A stretch of 64,000 nucleotides of DNA, from NCBI RefSeq assembly GCF_023074075.1, contig NZ_JADPKT010000084.1:279086-343085 (forward strand), written 5' to 3'. Made by a program: the position numbers and the translations under genes. Shown piece after piece: positions 7,527 through 16,726 of this stretch. Numbering within the stretch: position 1 is the stretch's first letter; each line of letters starts with the position of its first letter. Under the pieces are notes generated by a model that worked only from the letters and a program-made list of their open reading frames with translations, had not been told where the DNA came from and searched no databases. The stretch comes from Bradyrhizobium sp. 138. GTDB lineage: Bacteria > Pseudomonadota > Alphaproteobacteria > Rhizobiales > Xanthobacteraceae.

Positions 7527-8759
7527 TCACGATATGATCGTGAGATCGGGCGCGGGCACCACGAATTGTCCGCCCCAGGCGCGAATTTCCGACAGCTGGA
7601 CGATGATTTCGTCTCTCAGATTCCAGGGCAGGATGAAGACGTAATCGGGTCTGCCCGCGATCAGGGCGGCGGGATCGCGGATCGGCAGATGCGTTCCCGG
7701 CAGCAGCAGGCCCTGCTTGTGCGGATTGCGGTCCACGGTGAACGCAATCAGCTCGCGCGTGACGCTGCAATAATTGAGCAGCGTGTTGCCTTTCGCGGGT
7801 GCGCCATAGGCCAGCACCGTCTTGCCCGCGCGCCGCGCCGCGACGAGGAAGTCGCGGATCGTCTCGCGCTTGGCCGCCACCTTCGCCTGAAAATCACGGT
7901 AGGTCGCGGGCTGGCCGAGCCCCGCGACAGCCTCGCGCTGACGCAATCTCTCGAGTGCAAGCGAGGCGCCGTGAGATGCCGCTTCGCTGCAGACATGCAG
8001 GCGCAGCGAGCCGCCATGGGTCGGCAATTCCTCGACGTCGAAGACGCGCAAGGCATGCGCGCGAAACACCGTCTCGAGGGTCGCGAGCGAGAAGTACGAC
8101 AGATGCTCGTGATAGATCGTGTCGAACTGGATGCCTTCGATCAGATGCAACAGATGCGGAAGCTCCAGCGTCGCGCGTCCGGTCTCGGGCAGCAGAATGC
8201 GCAGGCCCGCGACGAAATCGTTGATGTCAGGGACGTGCGGCAGCACGTTGTTGGCGACAATCAGCGCGGGCCTGTGGCCTTCGGCGCGGAGCGCAGTCGC
8301 GACATCGCGGCCGAAATAGCAGGTCCGGGTCGGGATGCCCTTGGCGATGGCGGCTGCCGCCGGACCGCTGGCCGGCTCGATGCCGAGCGCGGGGATGCCG
8401 GCGCGCTGAAAATACTGCAGCAGATAGCCGTCATTGCTGGCGATCTCGATCACCTCGGACGCTGCACCGAGCTTGGCGCGGGCGATCATGTCTGCGGCAT
8501 AGCTCTCCGCATGACGCAGCCAGCTCTCGGAATAGGACGAATAGTAGAGATACTGGCCGAAAATGTTCGCCGCAGGCTCGAATTGCGGCAACTGGACCAG
8601 CCCGCAGGTACCGCACGCGCGGGCATGCAGCGGATAGGTCGGCTCGGTCGCGTCAACCCGCTCCGGCGGCACAAAGGAATTCGCCAGAGGCGACGGGCCG
8701 AGATCGACGAAGGTCTCGTCGAGCTCCCGCGCGCAAAAGCGGCAGCGATGCCTGTCCAT
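7527..8759 (-). CDS. SAM-dependent sugar C-methyltransferase with N-terminal zinc motif
   Basis: This 410-residue protein has the three-part build of NDP-4-keto-6-deoxysugar C-methyltransferases (TylC3/NovU type). It has a zinc-binding head with C6-x2-C9 and C49-x2-C52, a SAM-binding core with the VIEIASNDGYLL glycine-rich loop at 102-113, and a C-terminal domain typical of the family (about 250-410). The reaction would add a methyl group to a ring carbon of a nucleotide deoxysugar. It diverges from a 3,5-epimerase and a reductase, which supports a branched-sugar role. The exact sugar cannot be told. Confidence 0.85.
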   Translation of the reverse strand: MDRHRCRFCARELDETFVDLGPSPLANSFVPPERVDATEPTYPLHARACGTCGLVQLPQFEPAANIFGQYLYYSSYSESWLRHAESYAADMIARAKLGAASEVIEIASNDGYLLQYFQRAGIPALGIEPASGPAAAAIAKGIPTRTCYFGRDVATALRAEGHRPALIVANNVLPHVPDINDFVAGLRILLPETGRATLELPHLLHLIEGIQFDTIYHEHLSYFSLATLETVFRAHALRVFDVEELPTHGGSLRLHVCSEAASHGASLALERLRQREAVAGLGQPATYRDFQAKVAAKRETIRDFLVAARRAGKTVLAYGAPAKGNTLLNYCSVTRELIAFTVDRNPHKQGLLLPGTHLPIRDPAALIAGRPDYVFILPWNLRDEIIVQLSEIRAWGGQFVVPAPDLTIIS

Positions 8760-8911
8760 GAATGGGTCGTCCCGTTGTGCCGTCGTGCCGCGGCTGTTAG
8801 TGAATTCTCACAAGCCACGGAAATTCCGACAACGTTGCCCATGATGCAACGGAAAAGGCGTGTGAGTGAACGGATGTTCGCAACAGCGGCGTCGCGGCGC
8901 GGAGGCCCGGC
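8760..8911. promoter_or_regulatory. Divergent promoter region of the deoxysugar genes
   Basis: These 152 bases separate the methyltransferase from the epimerase and must carry both promoters. A GGAGG ribosome site for the epimerase lies at its right end. No operator was recognised. Confidence 0.45.
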
Positions 8912-9436
8912 ATGAAGTTCACGGCATTGGCTCTGCCGGGCGTGGTCGAAATCGGCATCGAGCCGGAGCTTGATGCGCGCGGATTCTTCGCCCGGCTGTT
9001 CGACACTGAGGCGTTCGCGGCGCAGGGCCTGCCGACGCATTTCGCGCAAGCCAGCCTGTCCCGCAACGAACGCGCCGGCACCCTGCGCGGCCTGCATCAT
9101 CAGGCCAGCCGGCCGGAGGCCAAGCTGGTGCGCTGCGTTGCCGGCCGCGCCTTCGACGTGATCGTCGATTTGCGCCGATCGCTGCCGAGCTATGGACAAT
9201 GGTGCTCGGTCGAGCTCTCCGCCAACAGGCACAATGCCGTGTTCATCCCCGCCGGATGCGCGCACGGCTTCCAGACGCTCGCGGGTGGCACCGAGCTGAT
9301 GTATTGCATCGACGTGCCCTATGACGCGCAAGGCGCTTCCGGCATTCGCTGGGACGATCCCTCGCTCGCGATCCCCTGGCCGCTGCCTGATCCGATCCTG
9401 TCCGCGCGCGACCGCGCGCTGCCGTATCTTCCATGA
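8912..9436 (+). CDS. rfbC: dTDP-4-dehydrorhamnose 3,5-epimerase family protein
   Basis: This 174-residue RmlC-type cupin inverts C3 and C5 of a nucleotide 4-keto-6-deoxyhexose. The catalytic His is in LRGLHHQ (H62 or H63), the acid/base Tyr is in the MYCID strand (Y131), and PAGCAHGF (113-120) is the conserved second sheet. Length is normal for RmlC. The stop overlaps the next start (ATGA), so translation is probably coupled. No rfbA, rfbB or rfbD lies nearby, so the substrate must come from elsewhere. It may be a 3-epimerase for a branched sugar. Confidence 0.87.
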   Translation: MKFTALALPGVVEIGIEPELDARGFFARLFDTEAFAAQGLPTHFAQASLSRNERAGTLRGLHHQASRPEAKLVRCVAGRAFDVIVDLRRSLPSYGQWCSVELSANRHNAVFIPAGCAHGFQTLAGGTELMYCIDVPYDAQGASGIRWDDPSLAIPWPLPDPILSARDRALPYLP

Positions 9437-10329
9437 AACGGGTGCTGGTCACAGGCGCGTCCGGATTCCTCGGCCATGCGCTGTTGCCCGCGCTGGTCGC
9501 TCGCGGCTTCGAGGTCCATGGCATCGCGCGCTCGGCTCAATCGGCGACGTCAGGCGTGACGTGGCACGCGGCCGATCTCCTCACCGAAGCCGGCCGCAGG
9601 CAGGCGCTGTCCGCAGCGCGCCCGACGCACCTGATTCATCTCGCCTGGGAAGCCCGGCCGGGCCGCTATCGCGAGGATCCCGTCAATCGGCTCTGGGCGG
9701 AGGCCAGCATCGATCTACTCACGCGCGCGAGGGCTGGCGGCACCGGCCGGATCCTCGGCATCGGAAGCTGCCTCGAATACGGATCGCAGAGCGGCCCATG
9801 TGAGGAACGCACCAGCCCATGCCGTCCCACCACACTGTACGGACAAGCCAAGCTCGCTACGGCAGAGGCCTATATCGCGGCAGGCGCCAGCTGGGGCCGC
9901 GTGTTCGTTCCGTTCGGCCCGCACGAGCCCGAGGCGCGTCTCATCCCCTCTCTGATCCGCAGCCTGCGCGCGCGACAGAACTTCGACTGTTCACACGGTG
10001 GGCAGCTGCGCGATTTCGTCTATGTCGACGACCTCGCGCAGATGATCGCCGCCGTGCTCGACAGCGAGCTCTCCGGCGTCGTCAATCTCGCCAGCGGCGA
10101 CGTGCGTAGCCTGCGCAGCGTGGTCGAGCATGTCGCGGGTCTGCTCAAAGCACGCCACCTGGTCAGGTTCGGCGCGATCGCCGCCACGGGCGTCGACGCC
10201 GAGACGATCCTCGCCGCTGACGTCCGCCGCCTCCGTGAGCTGACCGCAGGCATGCCAGTCATCGGATTCGAGGAGGGCGCCGCCCGCGGCCTTGCGTGGT
10301 GGATCGAGCGTCTGTCGGGGAGGGTGTGA
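9433..10329 (+). CDS. NAD(P)-dependent nucleotide-sugar epimerase/reductase
   Basis: This 298-residue short-chain dehydrogenase of the extended (epimerase) type has the cofactor loop GASGFLG at 8-14 and the catalytic Y136-x3-K140 pair in YGQAK. A Ser-Cys pair at 112-113 takes the usual Ser position. Coupled to the 3,5-epimerase by a 4-bp overlap, it most likely reduces the 4-keto group after epimerisation and C-methylation. That would make the last step of the NDP-sugar. RmlD-like or abequose-synthase-like functions are alternatives. Confidence 0.83.
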   Translation: MKRVLVTGASGFLGHALLPALVARGFEVHGIARSAQSATSGVTWHAADLLTEAGRRQALSAARPTHLIHLAWEARPGRYREDPVNRLWAEASIDLLTRARAGGTGRILGIGSCLEYGSQSGPCEERTSPCRPTTLYGQAKLATAEAYIAAGASWGRVFVPFGPHEPEARLIPSLIRSLRARQNFDCSHGGQLRDFVYVDDLAQMIAAVLDSELSGVVNLASGDVRSLRSVVEHVAGLLKARHLVRFGAIAATGVDAETILAADVRRLRELTAGMPVIGFEEGAARGLAWWIERLSGRV

Positions 10330-10427
10330 GATGCAGTCCCCCCGTGGCAATTACGGAGTTGTCTCGCCGCCCGCCTGTGCTAGCAACGAGCCCGTCGGAA
10401 TCTCCTTCACGCCGGCCGGGGCAAGCG

Positions 10428-10520
10428 ATGACCACGTTCAACCGCATCTTCACGACCGAGCGTCTGCTCCAGATCATCCTGATCCTGGCGGCGACCATCG
10501 CCATGAAGCTGATGAGCTGA
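10428..10520 (+). CDS. Possible 30-residue single-helix membrane peptide
   Basis: The frame begins MTTFNRIFTTERLLQ and continues as one hydrophobic helix. A GGGGCAAG stretch is a weak ribosome site. It sits between the sugar reductase and the 3' end of cbbR. Composition fits a small membrane peptide, but I cannot exclude chance. Confidence 0.35.
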   Translation: MTTFNRIFTTERLLQIILILAATIAMKLMS

Positions 10521-10531
10521 GCGCGGGCGGA

Positions 10532-11509
10532 TCATCGTCCGCCGAGTTCGGGCACGTCGGGCAGATAGTTCGAGCCTTCCGACCCCAGAAAATCGAACAT
10601 CGCCTGCGCCGGTGGCAGCAGCACCTTGTCGCTGCGGCGGATCACGTACCATTGCCGCACGATCGGCAGGCCCGCGACGTCGAGCACGATGAGCCGGCCT
10701 TCGGTGAGTTCATGCGCCACCGTGTGGGCCGAGATGAAGGCGATGCCGAGCCCGGCGATCACAGCCTGCTTGATGGTCTCGTTGCTGCTCATCTCCATGC
10801 CGATGATCGGCTCGAGATCGGACCTCTGGAACATGCCCTCCATCAGCGTCCTTGTGCCCGAGCCGGGCTCGCGGGTGAGGAAGGTCTCGTGCACGAGATC
10901 GGTCAGGTTGAGGCCGGAATCCTTCTCCAGCCAGTGCCCCTTGCGCGCGACGATGATGTGCGGATTGCGCCCGAGCTGACGGACGTCGACGGTGACGTCG
11001 GCCGGTGGCCGACCCATCACCGCGAAATCGAGGTCGTAGCCGTGCATGGCCTCGCGGATCTCCTCGCGATTGCCGATGGTCAGCTTGATCTCGATCTTGG
11101 GATAGCGCTTGGAGAACGCCGCGATCGCGTGCGGCACGAAATATTTGGCGGTCGAGACCGCGCCGAGATGCACGGTGCCGCCGGTCCGCCCCGCGAGCAG
11201 GTCGAGTGCGCCCTGGCAGTCCATGATGGCGGCTTCGACCCGTTCGGCCAGCGCCAGCACCTCCTTGCCGGCCTCCGTCAGCAACATCCCATCGCCGGTC
11301 CGCTGCACCAGCGGCAGGCCGGCGAGGTCCTGAAGCTGCCGGAGCTGCTGGGTCACCGCGGGCTGGGTCAGGCCGAGATGGCCGGACGCCGCCGTCACGC
11401 TGCCCTTGGCCGAGAGCGCCGCGAGCGAGCGCAGCTGCCGGATCGTCAGATGCCGGAGCTGGGCCGCCGCATGGCCGGGGCCATTATAAGAAAATTCTTT
11501 GAGGCTCAT
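10532..11509 (-). CDS. cbbR: LysR-type activator of the Calvin-cycle operon
   Basis: This 325-residue LysR-family regulator is transcribed away from cbbF, the standard place for CbbR, which activates cbb transcription in response to metabolites such as RuBP, PEP or NADPH. The winged helix-turn-helix spans about residues 20-80 (LTIRQLRSLAAL, then TQPAVTQQLRQLQ), followed by a periplasmic-binding-protein-like effector domain. Family members often start nearer LRHLTIRQL, so the first ~18 residues may not be translated. Autorepression through the shared promoter region is likely. Confidence 0.93.
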   Translation of the reverse strand: MSLKEFSYNGPGHAAAQLRHLTIRQLRSLAALSAKGSVTAASGHLGLTQPAVTQQLRQLQDLAGLPLVQRTGDGMLLTEAGKEVLALAERVEAAIMDCQGALDLLAGRTGGTVHLGAVSTAKYFVPHAIAAFSKRYPKIEIKLTIGNREEIREAMHGYDLDFAVMGRPPADVTVDVRQLGRNPHIIVARKGHWLEKDSGLNLTDLVHETFLTREPGSGTRTLMEGMFQRSDLEPIIGMEMSSNETIKQAVIAGLGIAFISAHTVAHELTEGRLIVLDVAGLPIVRQWYVIRRSDKVLLPPAQAMFDFLGSEGSNYLPDVPELGGR

Positions 11510-11545
11510 TATGAATAGAAATTTTCCTTATTAAGCCGCCCCTGT
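11485..11545. promoter_or_regulatory. cbbR-cbbF regulatory region, candidate CbbR site
   Basis: An A/T-rich patch in GC-rich surroundings covers the cbbR start. It holds TTATAAGAAAATTC and the near-mirror GAATAGAAATTTTCC, then TTATTAAG. LysR regulators bind interrupted dyads with T-N11-A cores, and this is the only such patch in the divergent region. The exact boxes are not resolved. Confidence 0.45.
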
Positions 11546-11630
11546 CAATCTCCTGATGCCGGGACTGACCGCACCGACCTCCAGCGGGGAGGGAAACAGG
11601 ATGCGGCGCCGGCCAAGGGGATGGACGCAG

Positions 11631-12668
11631 ATGACCGGGCAACTCAGGCTGGACGACCACCTTCAACGGTATTCAGAGACCGCGCCCCATGCGCTCGCCG
11701 TGGCGGACGCCGTCGATGCCATCGCGGCGGCGGCCATTGAGATCGCCGATCTCATCGCCAGCGGCGATCTCGCCGACGCCTCCGGCCTGACGACCGGGCG
11801 CAACAGCGACGGCGACCTGCAGCGCGATCTCGACGTGCAGGCGGATGCGATCCTGCGCCGTTGCCTCAGCAAGCTGCCGATCGCGGCGCTCGCCTCGGAA
11901 GAGATGCGCGAGCCCCAGATCGGCGACCGCGACGGCCGCATCTGCGTCGCGATCGATCCGCTCGACGGCTCCTCCAACATCGACATCAACATGACGGTCG
12001 GCACGATCTTCTCGATCCTGCCCGCCCCGGACGATCTCGGGCTCGCCTTTCATCAGCGCGGTTCGGCGCAGCTTGCGGCGGGCTTCGTCACCTACGGGCC
12101 GCAGACCTCGCTGGTGCTGACGCTCGGCGAAGGCGTCGACATCTTCACGCTCGACCGCAAGGCGGGCTGCTTCCGTCTCGCGCGCAGCGGCGCGCAGATC
12201 GCCGAGGCTTGCGAGGAGTTCGCGATCAACGCGTCGAACCGCCGGCACTGGGATTCGCCGGTGCGCGCCTTCATCGACGAATGCCTCGCCGGCGTCGAAG
12301 GGCCCGCCAACCACGATTTCAACATGCGCTGGATCGGCTCGCTGGTCGCCGAGGCCTATCGCATCCTCACCCGCGGCGGCGTCTTCCTCTACCCTTCCGA
12401 CGCGCGTCCCGGCTACGGCGACGGCCGTCTGCGCCTGACCTACGAAGCGCACCCGATGGCCATGATCATCGAGCAGGCCGGCGGCTCCGCCACCACGGGG
12501 CGCGAACGCATCCTCGACCTCTCGGCGCTGAGCCTGCATCAGCGCGTGCCGCTGATCATGGGCTCGAGCAACGAGGTGCGGCGCGTCGAGGAGCTGCATT
12601 GCGATCCGCTGCTGGTTGCCAGCGTCTCGGCGCCGCTGTTCGCGCGGCGTGGATTCTTCCGGCTCTGA
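11631..12668 (+). CDS. cbbF: Class I fructose-1,6-bisphosphatase
   Basis: This 345-residue enzyme hydrolyses fructose 1,6-bisphosphate (in many CbbF also sedoheptulose 1,7-bisphosphate) to regenerate RuBP. The metal-binding signature IDPLDGSSNID is intact, and the sugar-phosphate binding region contains FLYPSDARPGYGDGR. I chose the MTGQLRLDD start, which has AAGGGGAT upstream; an in-frame ATG at 11601 with a stronger GGGAGGG site would add ten residues. It is first in the cbb operon, 12 bp before cbbP. Confidence 0.95.
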   Translation: MTGQLRLDDHLQRYSETAPHALAVADAVDAIAAAAIEIADLIASGDLADASGLTTGRNSDGDLQRDLDVQADAILRRCLSKLPIAALASEEMREPQIGDRDGRICVAIDPLDGSSNIDINMTVGTIFSILPAPDDLGLAFHQRGSAQLAAGFVTYGPQTSLVLTLGEGVDIFTLDRKAGCFRLARSGAQIAEACEEFAINASNRRHWDSPVRAFIDECLAGVEGPANHDFNMRWIGSLVAEAYRILTRGGVFLYPSDARPGYGDGRLRLTYEAHPMAMIIEQAGGSATTGRERILDLSALSLHQRVPLIMGSSNEVRRVEELHCDPLLVASVSAPLFARRGFFRL

Positions 12669-12680
12669 GCGAGGCGTCCC

Positions 12681-13556
12681 ATGTCCAGGAAGCATCCGAT
12701 CATCTCCATCACCGGCTCCTCCGGCGCCGGCACCACCTCGGTCAAGAAGACGTTCGAGCAGATCTTCTTCCGCGAGAAGGTCAACGCCGCCTATATCGAA
12801 GGTGACGCCTTCCATCGCTACGATCGCGCCGAGATGCGGGCGCAGATGGCGAAGGAGGCCGATCGCGGCAACAAGCATTTCAGCCATTTCAGCCCCGAGA
12901 CCAACCTGTTCGAGGAGCTCGAGCGCGCGTTCCGCGACTATGGCGAGACCGGCACGGCGGTGACGCGGCACTATGTCCACGACGCCGAGGAATCGGCGCT
13001 GCACGGCGCTGCGCCCGGCACCTTCACCGATTGGGAGAAGCTGCCGGAGAACTCGGACCTATTGTTCTACGAGGGCCTGCACGGCGCAGTGGTCACCGAC
13101 AAGGTCAACGTCGCGCGCTATGCCGACCTCAAGATCGGCGTCGTGCCGGTCATCAATCTCGAATGGATCCAGAAGCTGCACCGCGATCGCAGCGCGCGCG
13201 GCTATTCGACCGAGGCGGTCACCGACACCATCCTGCGGCGCATGCCGGATTACATCCACTACATCTGCCCGCAATTCACCGAGACCGACATCAACTTCCA
13301 GCGCGTGCCGACGGTCGATACCTCCAATCCGTTCATCGCCCGCTGGATCCCGACGCCGGACGAATCGATGGTGGTGATCCGCTTCAAGAATCCGCGGGGC
13401 ATCGACTTCCCCTATCTGCTCTCGATGCTGCCGCAGAGCTGGATGTCCCGCGCCAACTCGATCGTCTGCCCCGGCGCCAAGCTCGATCTGGCGATGCAGC
13501 TGATCCTGACGCCGCTGATCATGCAGCTGATCGAGCGCAAGCGCAGCCTGAAGTGA
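12681..13556 (+). CDS. cbbP: Phosphoribulokinase, proteobacterial short form
   Basis: This 291-residue kinase phosphorylates ribulose 5-phosphate to RuBP, the CO2 acceptor. The P-loop GSSGAGTTS is at 12-20. The length matches the octameric bacterial class, which is typically activated by NADH and inhibited by AMP. The gene sits 12 bp after cbbF and 16 bp before cbbT, so it is part of the same transcript. Confidence 0.96.
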   Translation: MSRKHPIISITGSSGAGTTSVKKTFEQIFFREKVNAAYIEGDAFHRYDRAEMRAQMAKEADRGNKHFSHFSPETNLFEELERAFRDYGETGTAVTRHYVHDAEESALHGAAPGTFTDWEKLPENSDLLFYEGLHGAVVTDKVNVARYADLKIGVVPVINLEWIQKLHRDRSARGYSTEAVTDTILRRMPDYIHYICPQFTETDINFQRVPTVDTSNPFIARWIPTPDESMVVIRFKNPRGIDFPYLLSMLPQSWMSRANSIVCPGAKLDLAMQLILTPLIMQLIERKRSLK

Positions 13557-13572
13557 ACAGGGAGAGACAAAG

Positions 13573-15591
13573 ATGAACATCTCCGTCCACGCCGAAGCCG
13601 ACCTCAATGCGGTCACGCACAATGATCTTGCCAACGCCGTCCGCTTCCTCGCGGTCGATGCCATCGAGACCTCGCAGTCGGGCCATCCCGGCCTGCCCAT
13701 GGGCGTGGCCGATGTCGCGACCGTGCTGTTCTCGCGCTTCCTGAAATTCGACTCGGCGCAGCCGAACTGGCCCGACCGCGACCGCTTCGTGCTGTCGGCA
13801 GGCCACGGCTCGATGCTGCTCTACGCGCTGCTGCATCTCACCGGCGGCGACGTCAGCCTCGACGACATCAAGGCCTTCAGGCAATGGGGCTCGAAGACGC
13901 CGGGGCATCCGGAGTACGGTCATACGCCGGGCGTGGAGACCACGACGGGGCCGCTGGGGCAGGGCATCGCGACCGCAGTCGGCATGGCGCTCGCCGAGCG
14001 CATGGCCAATGCGCGGCACGGCGACGGGCTGGTCGATCACTTCACCTATGTCATCGCAGGCGACGGCTGCCTGATGGAAGGTCTCAGCCAGGAAGCGATC
14101 TCGCTCGCGGGCCATCTCGGGCTCGGCCGCCTGATCGTGCTGTTCGACGACAATGGAATCTCCATTGACGGGCCGACCTCGCTGGCAACAACCGATGACC
14201 AGCTCGCGCGCTTCGCCGCCTCCGGCTGGTCGGTGCGCAGCATCGATGGACACGATCCCGAAGCGATCGCGCAGGCGATCGCAGAAGAGCGGGAAACCGC
14301 AAAACCGTCGCTGATCGCCTGCCGCACCATCATCGGATACGGCGCGCCCGATAGACAGGGCACCGAGAAGGCGCATGGTGCGCCGCTCGGGACCGAGCAG
14401 ACCGCGGCGGCGCGTCGGACGCTGGGCTGGGATTATCAGCCCTTCGTGGTGCCTGTCACGATCCTGAAGGCATGGCGAATGATCGGGCAGCGCGGGCAGG
14501 TGGATCGGCTCGCCTGGCTCGATCGCTACGAAGGCGCAACGCCCGAGCAGCGCGACATGTTCGTGGAAGGCAAGGCGGTTGCCCTGCCGGGTGCCTATGC
14601 GCTGGCCGCCGCGAAATTGCGCGAACGCTTCGCATCCGAGCGTCCGAAACTCGCGACGCGGCAGGCGTCGCAACAGGTGCTCGACGGCATCGCCGGGACG
14701 ATTGCGGGCCTCGTCGGCGGCTCCGCGGACCTGACGCATTCGAATCTCACGTACGCCAAGGCGCAAGTCCCCGTCAAGCGCGGGGCGTTCGCCGGCGACT
14801 ACATCCATTACGGCATTCGCGAGCACGGCATGGCTGCCGCGATGAACGGCCTCGCGCTGCATGGCGGCTTCATCCCCTATGGCGGCACGTTCCTCGCCTT
14901 CTCCGACTACAGCCGGCCCGCGATCCGCCTTGCGGCCCTGATGCGGCTGCGCGTCATCCACGTGATGACTCACGACTCCATCGGCCTCGGCGAGGATGGC
15001 CCGACGCACCAGCCGGTCGAGCATCTCGCTTCGATGCGCGTCATTCCGAACCTTTTGGTGTTCCGTCCCGCCGACGCGGTGGAGACGCTCGAAGCCTGGG
15101 ACTGCGCGCTCAATTCCGAAGACCGTCCGTCCGTGCTGTGCCTGTCGCGTCAGGCGCTGCCGACCTTCCGTAGCGATGCGCGCGGCAGAAACCGTGTCGC
15201 ACGTGGCGCCTATCTCGTCGTCTCGCCGGACGGCGGCCGTGACGTGACATTGATGGCAACCGGCTCGGAAGTCTCGATTGCGCTGGAGGCCGCTCGCCTG
15301 CTCGGGGCCGAGCACATCCGCGCCGCCGTGGTGTCCGCGCCTTGCTTCGCGCTGTTCGAAGAGCAGCCGGACGATTACCGCGCCACCGTGCTCGGCACCG
15401 CGCCGCGCGTCGGTGTCGAGGCGGCTGTGCAGGGCGACTGGGCGCGCTGGATCGGCAATGAGGGTGAATTCGTCGGTATGCGCGGCTTCGGCGCCTCGGC
15501 GCCGGCGCCCGTGCTCTACCGCGAATTCGGCATCACGCCGCAGAGCATTGCGGACGCCGCCCGCCGGGCGATCGCGCGCAAGAGACAATAA
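13573..15591 (+). CDS. cbbT: Transketolase of the Calvin cycle
   Basis: This 672-residue thiamine-diphosphate enzyme transfers two-carbon ketol units between sugar phosphates in the regenerative phase. The TPP/Mg motif starts at GDGCLMEG. GHPGLPMG near the N-terminus and the DGPTHQPVE segment in the pyrimidine domain are intact. A GGGAGAG ribosome site precedes the ATG. It lies between cbbP and cbbA in the operon. Confidence 0.96.
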   Translation: MNISVHAEADLNAVTHNDLANAVRFLAVDAIETSQSGHPGLPMGVADVATVLFSRFLKFDSAQPNWPDRDRFVLSAGHGSMLLYALLHLTGGDVSLDDIKAFRQWGSKTPGHPEYGHTPGVETTTGPLGQGIATAVGMALAERMANARHGDGLVDHFTYVIAGDGCLMEGLSQEAISLAGHLGLGRLIVLFDDNGISIDGPTSLATTDDQLARFAASGWSVRSIDGHDPEAIAQAIAEERETAKPSLIACRTIIGYGAPDRQGTEKAHGAPLGTEQTAAARRTLGWDYQPFVVPVTILKAWRMIGQRGQVDRLAWLDRYEGATPEQRDMFVEGKAVALPGAYALAAAKLRERFASERPKLATRQASQQVLDGIAGTIAGLVGGSADLTHSNLTYAKAQVPVKRGAFAGDYIHYGIREHGMAAAMNGLALHGGFIPYGGTFLAFSDYSRPAIRLAALMRLRVIHVMTHDSIGLGEDGPTHQPVEHLASMRVIPNLLVFRPADAVETLEAWDCALNSEDRPSVLCLSRQALPTFRSDARGRNRVARGAYLVVSPDGGRDVTLMATGSEVSIALEAARLLGAEHIRAAVVSAPCFALFEEQPDDYRATVLGTAPRVGVEAAVQGDWARWIGNEGEFVGMRGFGASAPAPVLYREFGITPQSIADAARRAIARKRQ

Positions 15592-15603
15592 GGAGGACTT
15601 CTC

Positions 15604-16689
15604 GTGGCCCGTATCACCCTTCGCCAACTGCTCGACCACGCTGCCAGCCACGGCTACGCGGTGCCGGCGTTCAACATCAACAACATGGAGCAGGGCATTG
15701 CGATCATGCAGGCGGCCGCCGAGGTCGATGCGCCCGTGATCATGCAGGCCTCGCGCGGCGCGCGCAGCTATGCCGGTGATATCATGCTCTCGCACATGAT
15801 CGACGCGCTGGAGCGGACCTATCCGGACATCCCGCTCTGCATGCACCAGGACCATGGCAATGACGAAGCGACCTGCGCCTCCGCCATCGCCCACGGCTTC
15901 ACGTCCGTCATGATGGACGGCTCGCTCAAGGCCGATGCCAAGACAGCGGCTGATTACGACTACAACGTCGCGATCACCCGACGCGTCGTCGATCTCGCGC
16001 ACTGGGTCGGCGCCTCAGTCGAAGGCGAGCTCGGCGTGCTTGGCTCGCTCGAACACGGCGGCGGCGAGCAGGAGGATGGCCACGGCGTCCAGGGCAAGGT
16101 CAGCCACGACCAGCTTTTGACCGATCCCGACCAGGCGGTCGACTTCGTTCGCGCCACCAAGGTCGATGCGCTTGCCATCGCGATGGGCACCTCGCACGGC
16201 GCTTACAAGTTCAGCCGCAAGCCTGATGGCGACATCCTGGCGATGCGGGTGGTCGAGGAGATCCACCGCCGCCTGCCGAACACGCATCTGGTGATGCACG
16301 GTTCCTCCTCGGTGCCGCAGCCGCTGCAGGACATGTTCAACCAGTTCGGCGGCGAGATGCCGCAGACCTGGGGCGTACCGGTCGAGGAGATCGTTCGCGG
16401 CATCAAGAGCGGCGTGCGCAAGGTCAATATCGACACCGACTGTCGGCTGGCGATGACCGCGGTGTTCCGCAAGGTCGCGGCGCAAGCGCGCTCCGAGTTC
16501 GATCCGCGAAAGTTCCTCAAGCCCGCGATGGATGCAATGCGCGAGCTTTGCCGCGAGCGCTTCGAGCAGTTCGGCACCGCAGGCCACGCCAGCAAGATCA
16601 AGGTCATTCCCTTGAGCGAGATGGCGCGACGCTATCGCGCCGGCGAACTCGATCCACGCATCGACGCCCGCGAATCCGTGGCAGCCTAG
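15604..16689 (+). CDS. cbbA: Class II fructose-bisphosphate aldolase, Calvin-cycle subtype
   Basis: This 361-residue zinc aldolase condenses DHAP with glyceraldehyde 3-phosphate or erythrose 4-phosphate. Zinc ligands are in MHQDHG and VMHGSSS; GTSHGAYKF and KVNIDTD are the phosphate/Schiff-region signatures of this subtype. Translation starts at GTG with an AGGAGG site just upstream. The spacing to cbbT is 12 bp and to cbbL 37 bp. Confidence 0.95.
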   Translation: MARITLRQLLDHAASHGYAVPAFNINNMEQGIAIMQAAAEVDAPVIMQASRGARSYAGDIMLSHMIDALERTYPDIPLCMHQDHGNDEATCASAIAHGFTSVMMDGSLKADAKTAADYDYNVAITRRVVDLAHWVGASVEGELGVLGSLEHGGGEQEDGHGVQGKVSHDQLLTDPDQAVDFVRATKVDALAIAMGTSHGAYKFSRKPDGDILAMRVVEEIHRRLPNTHLVMHGSSSVPQPLQDMFNQFGGEMPQTWGVPVEEIVRGIKSGVRKVNIDTDCRLAMTAVFRKVAAQARSEFDPRKFLKPAMDAMRELCRERFEQFGTAGHASKIKVIPLSEMARRYRAGELDPRIDARESVAA

Positions 16690-16726
16690 TCAATCAGAAG
16701 AGCAGAGAAAACAGCAGGAGAGAGAC

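Noticed and set aside
6561..8915. 784-codon plus-strand open frame across the DUF4118, small and methyltransferase genes
   Set aside because: It crosses repeats and three better-supported genes; composition is Arg/Ala shadow.
13519..16002. 827-codon minus-strand open frame opposite cbbT
   Set aside because: It is the antisense of transketolase and aldolase; no homology or start signal.
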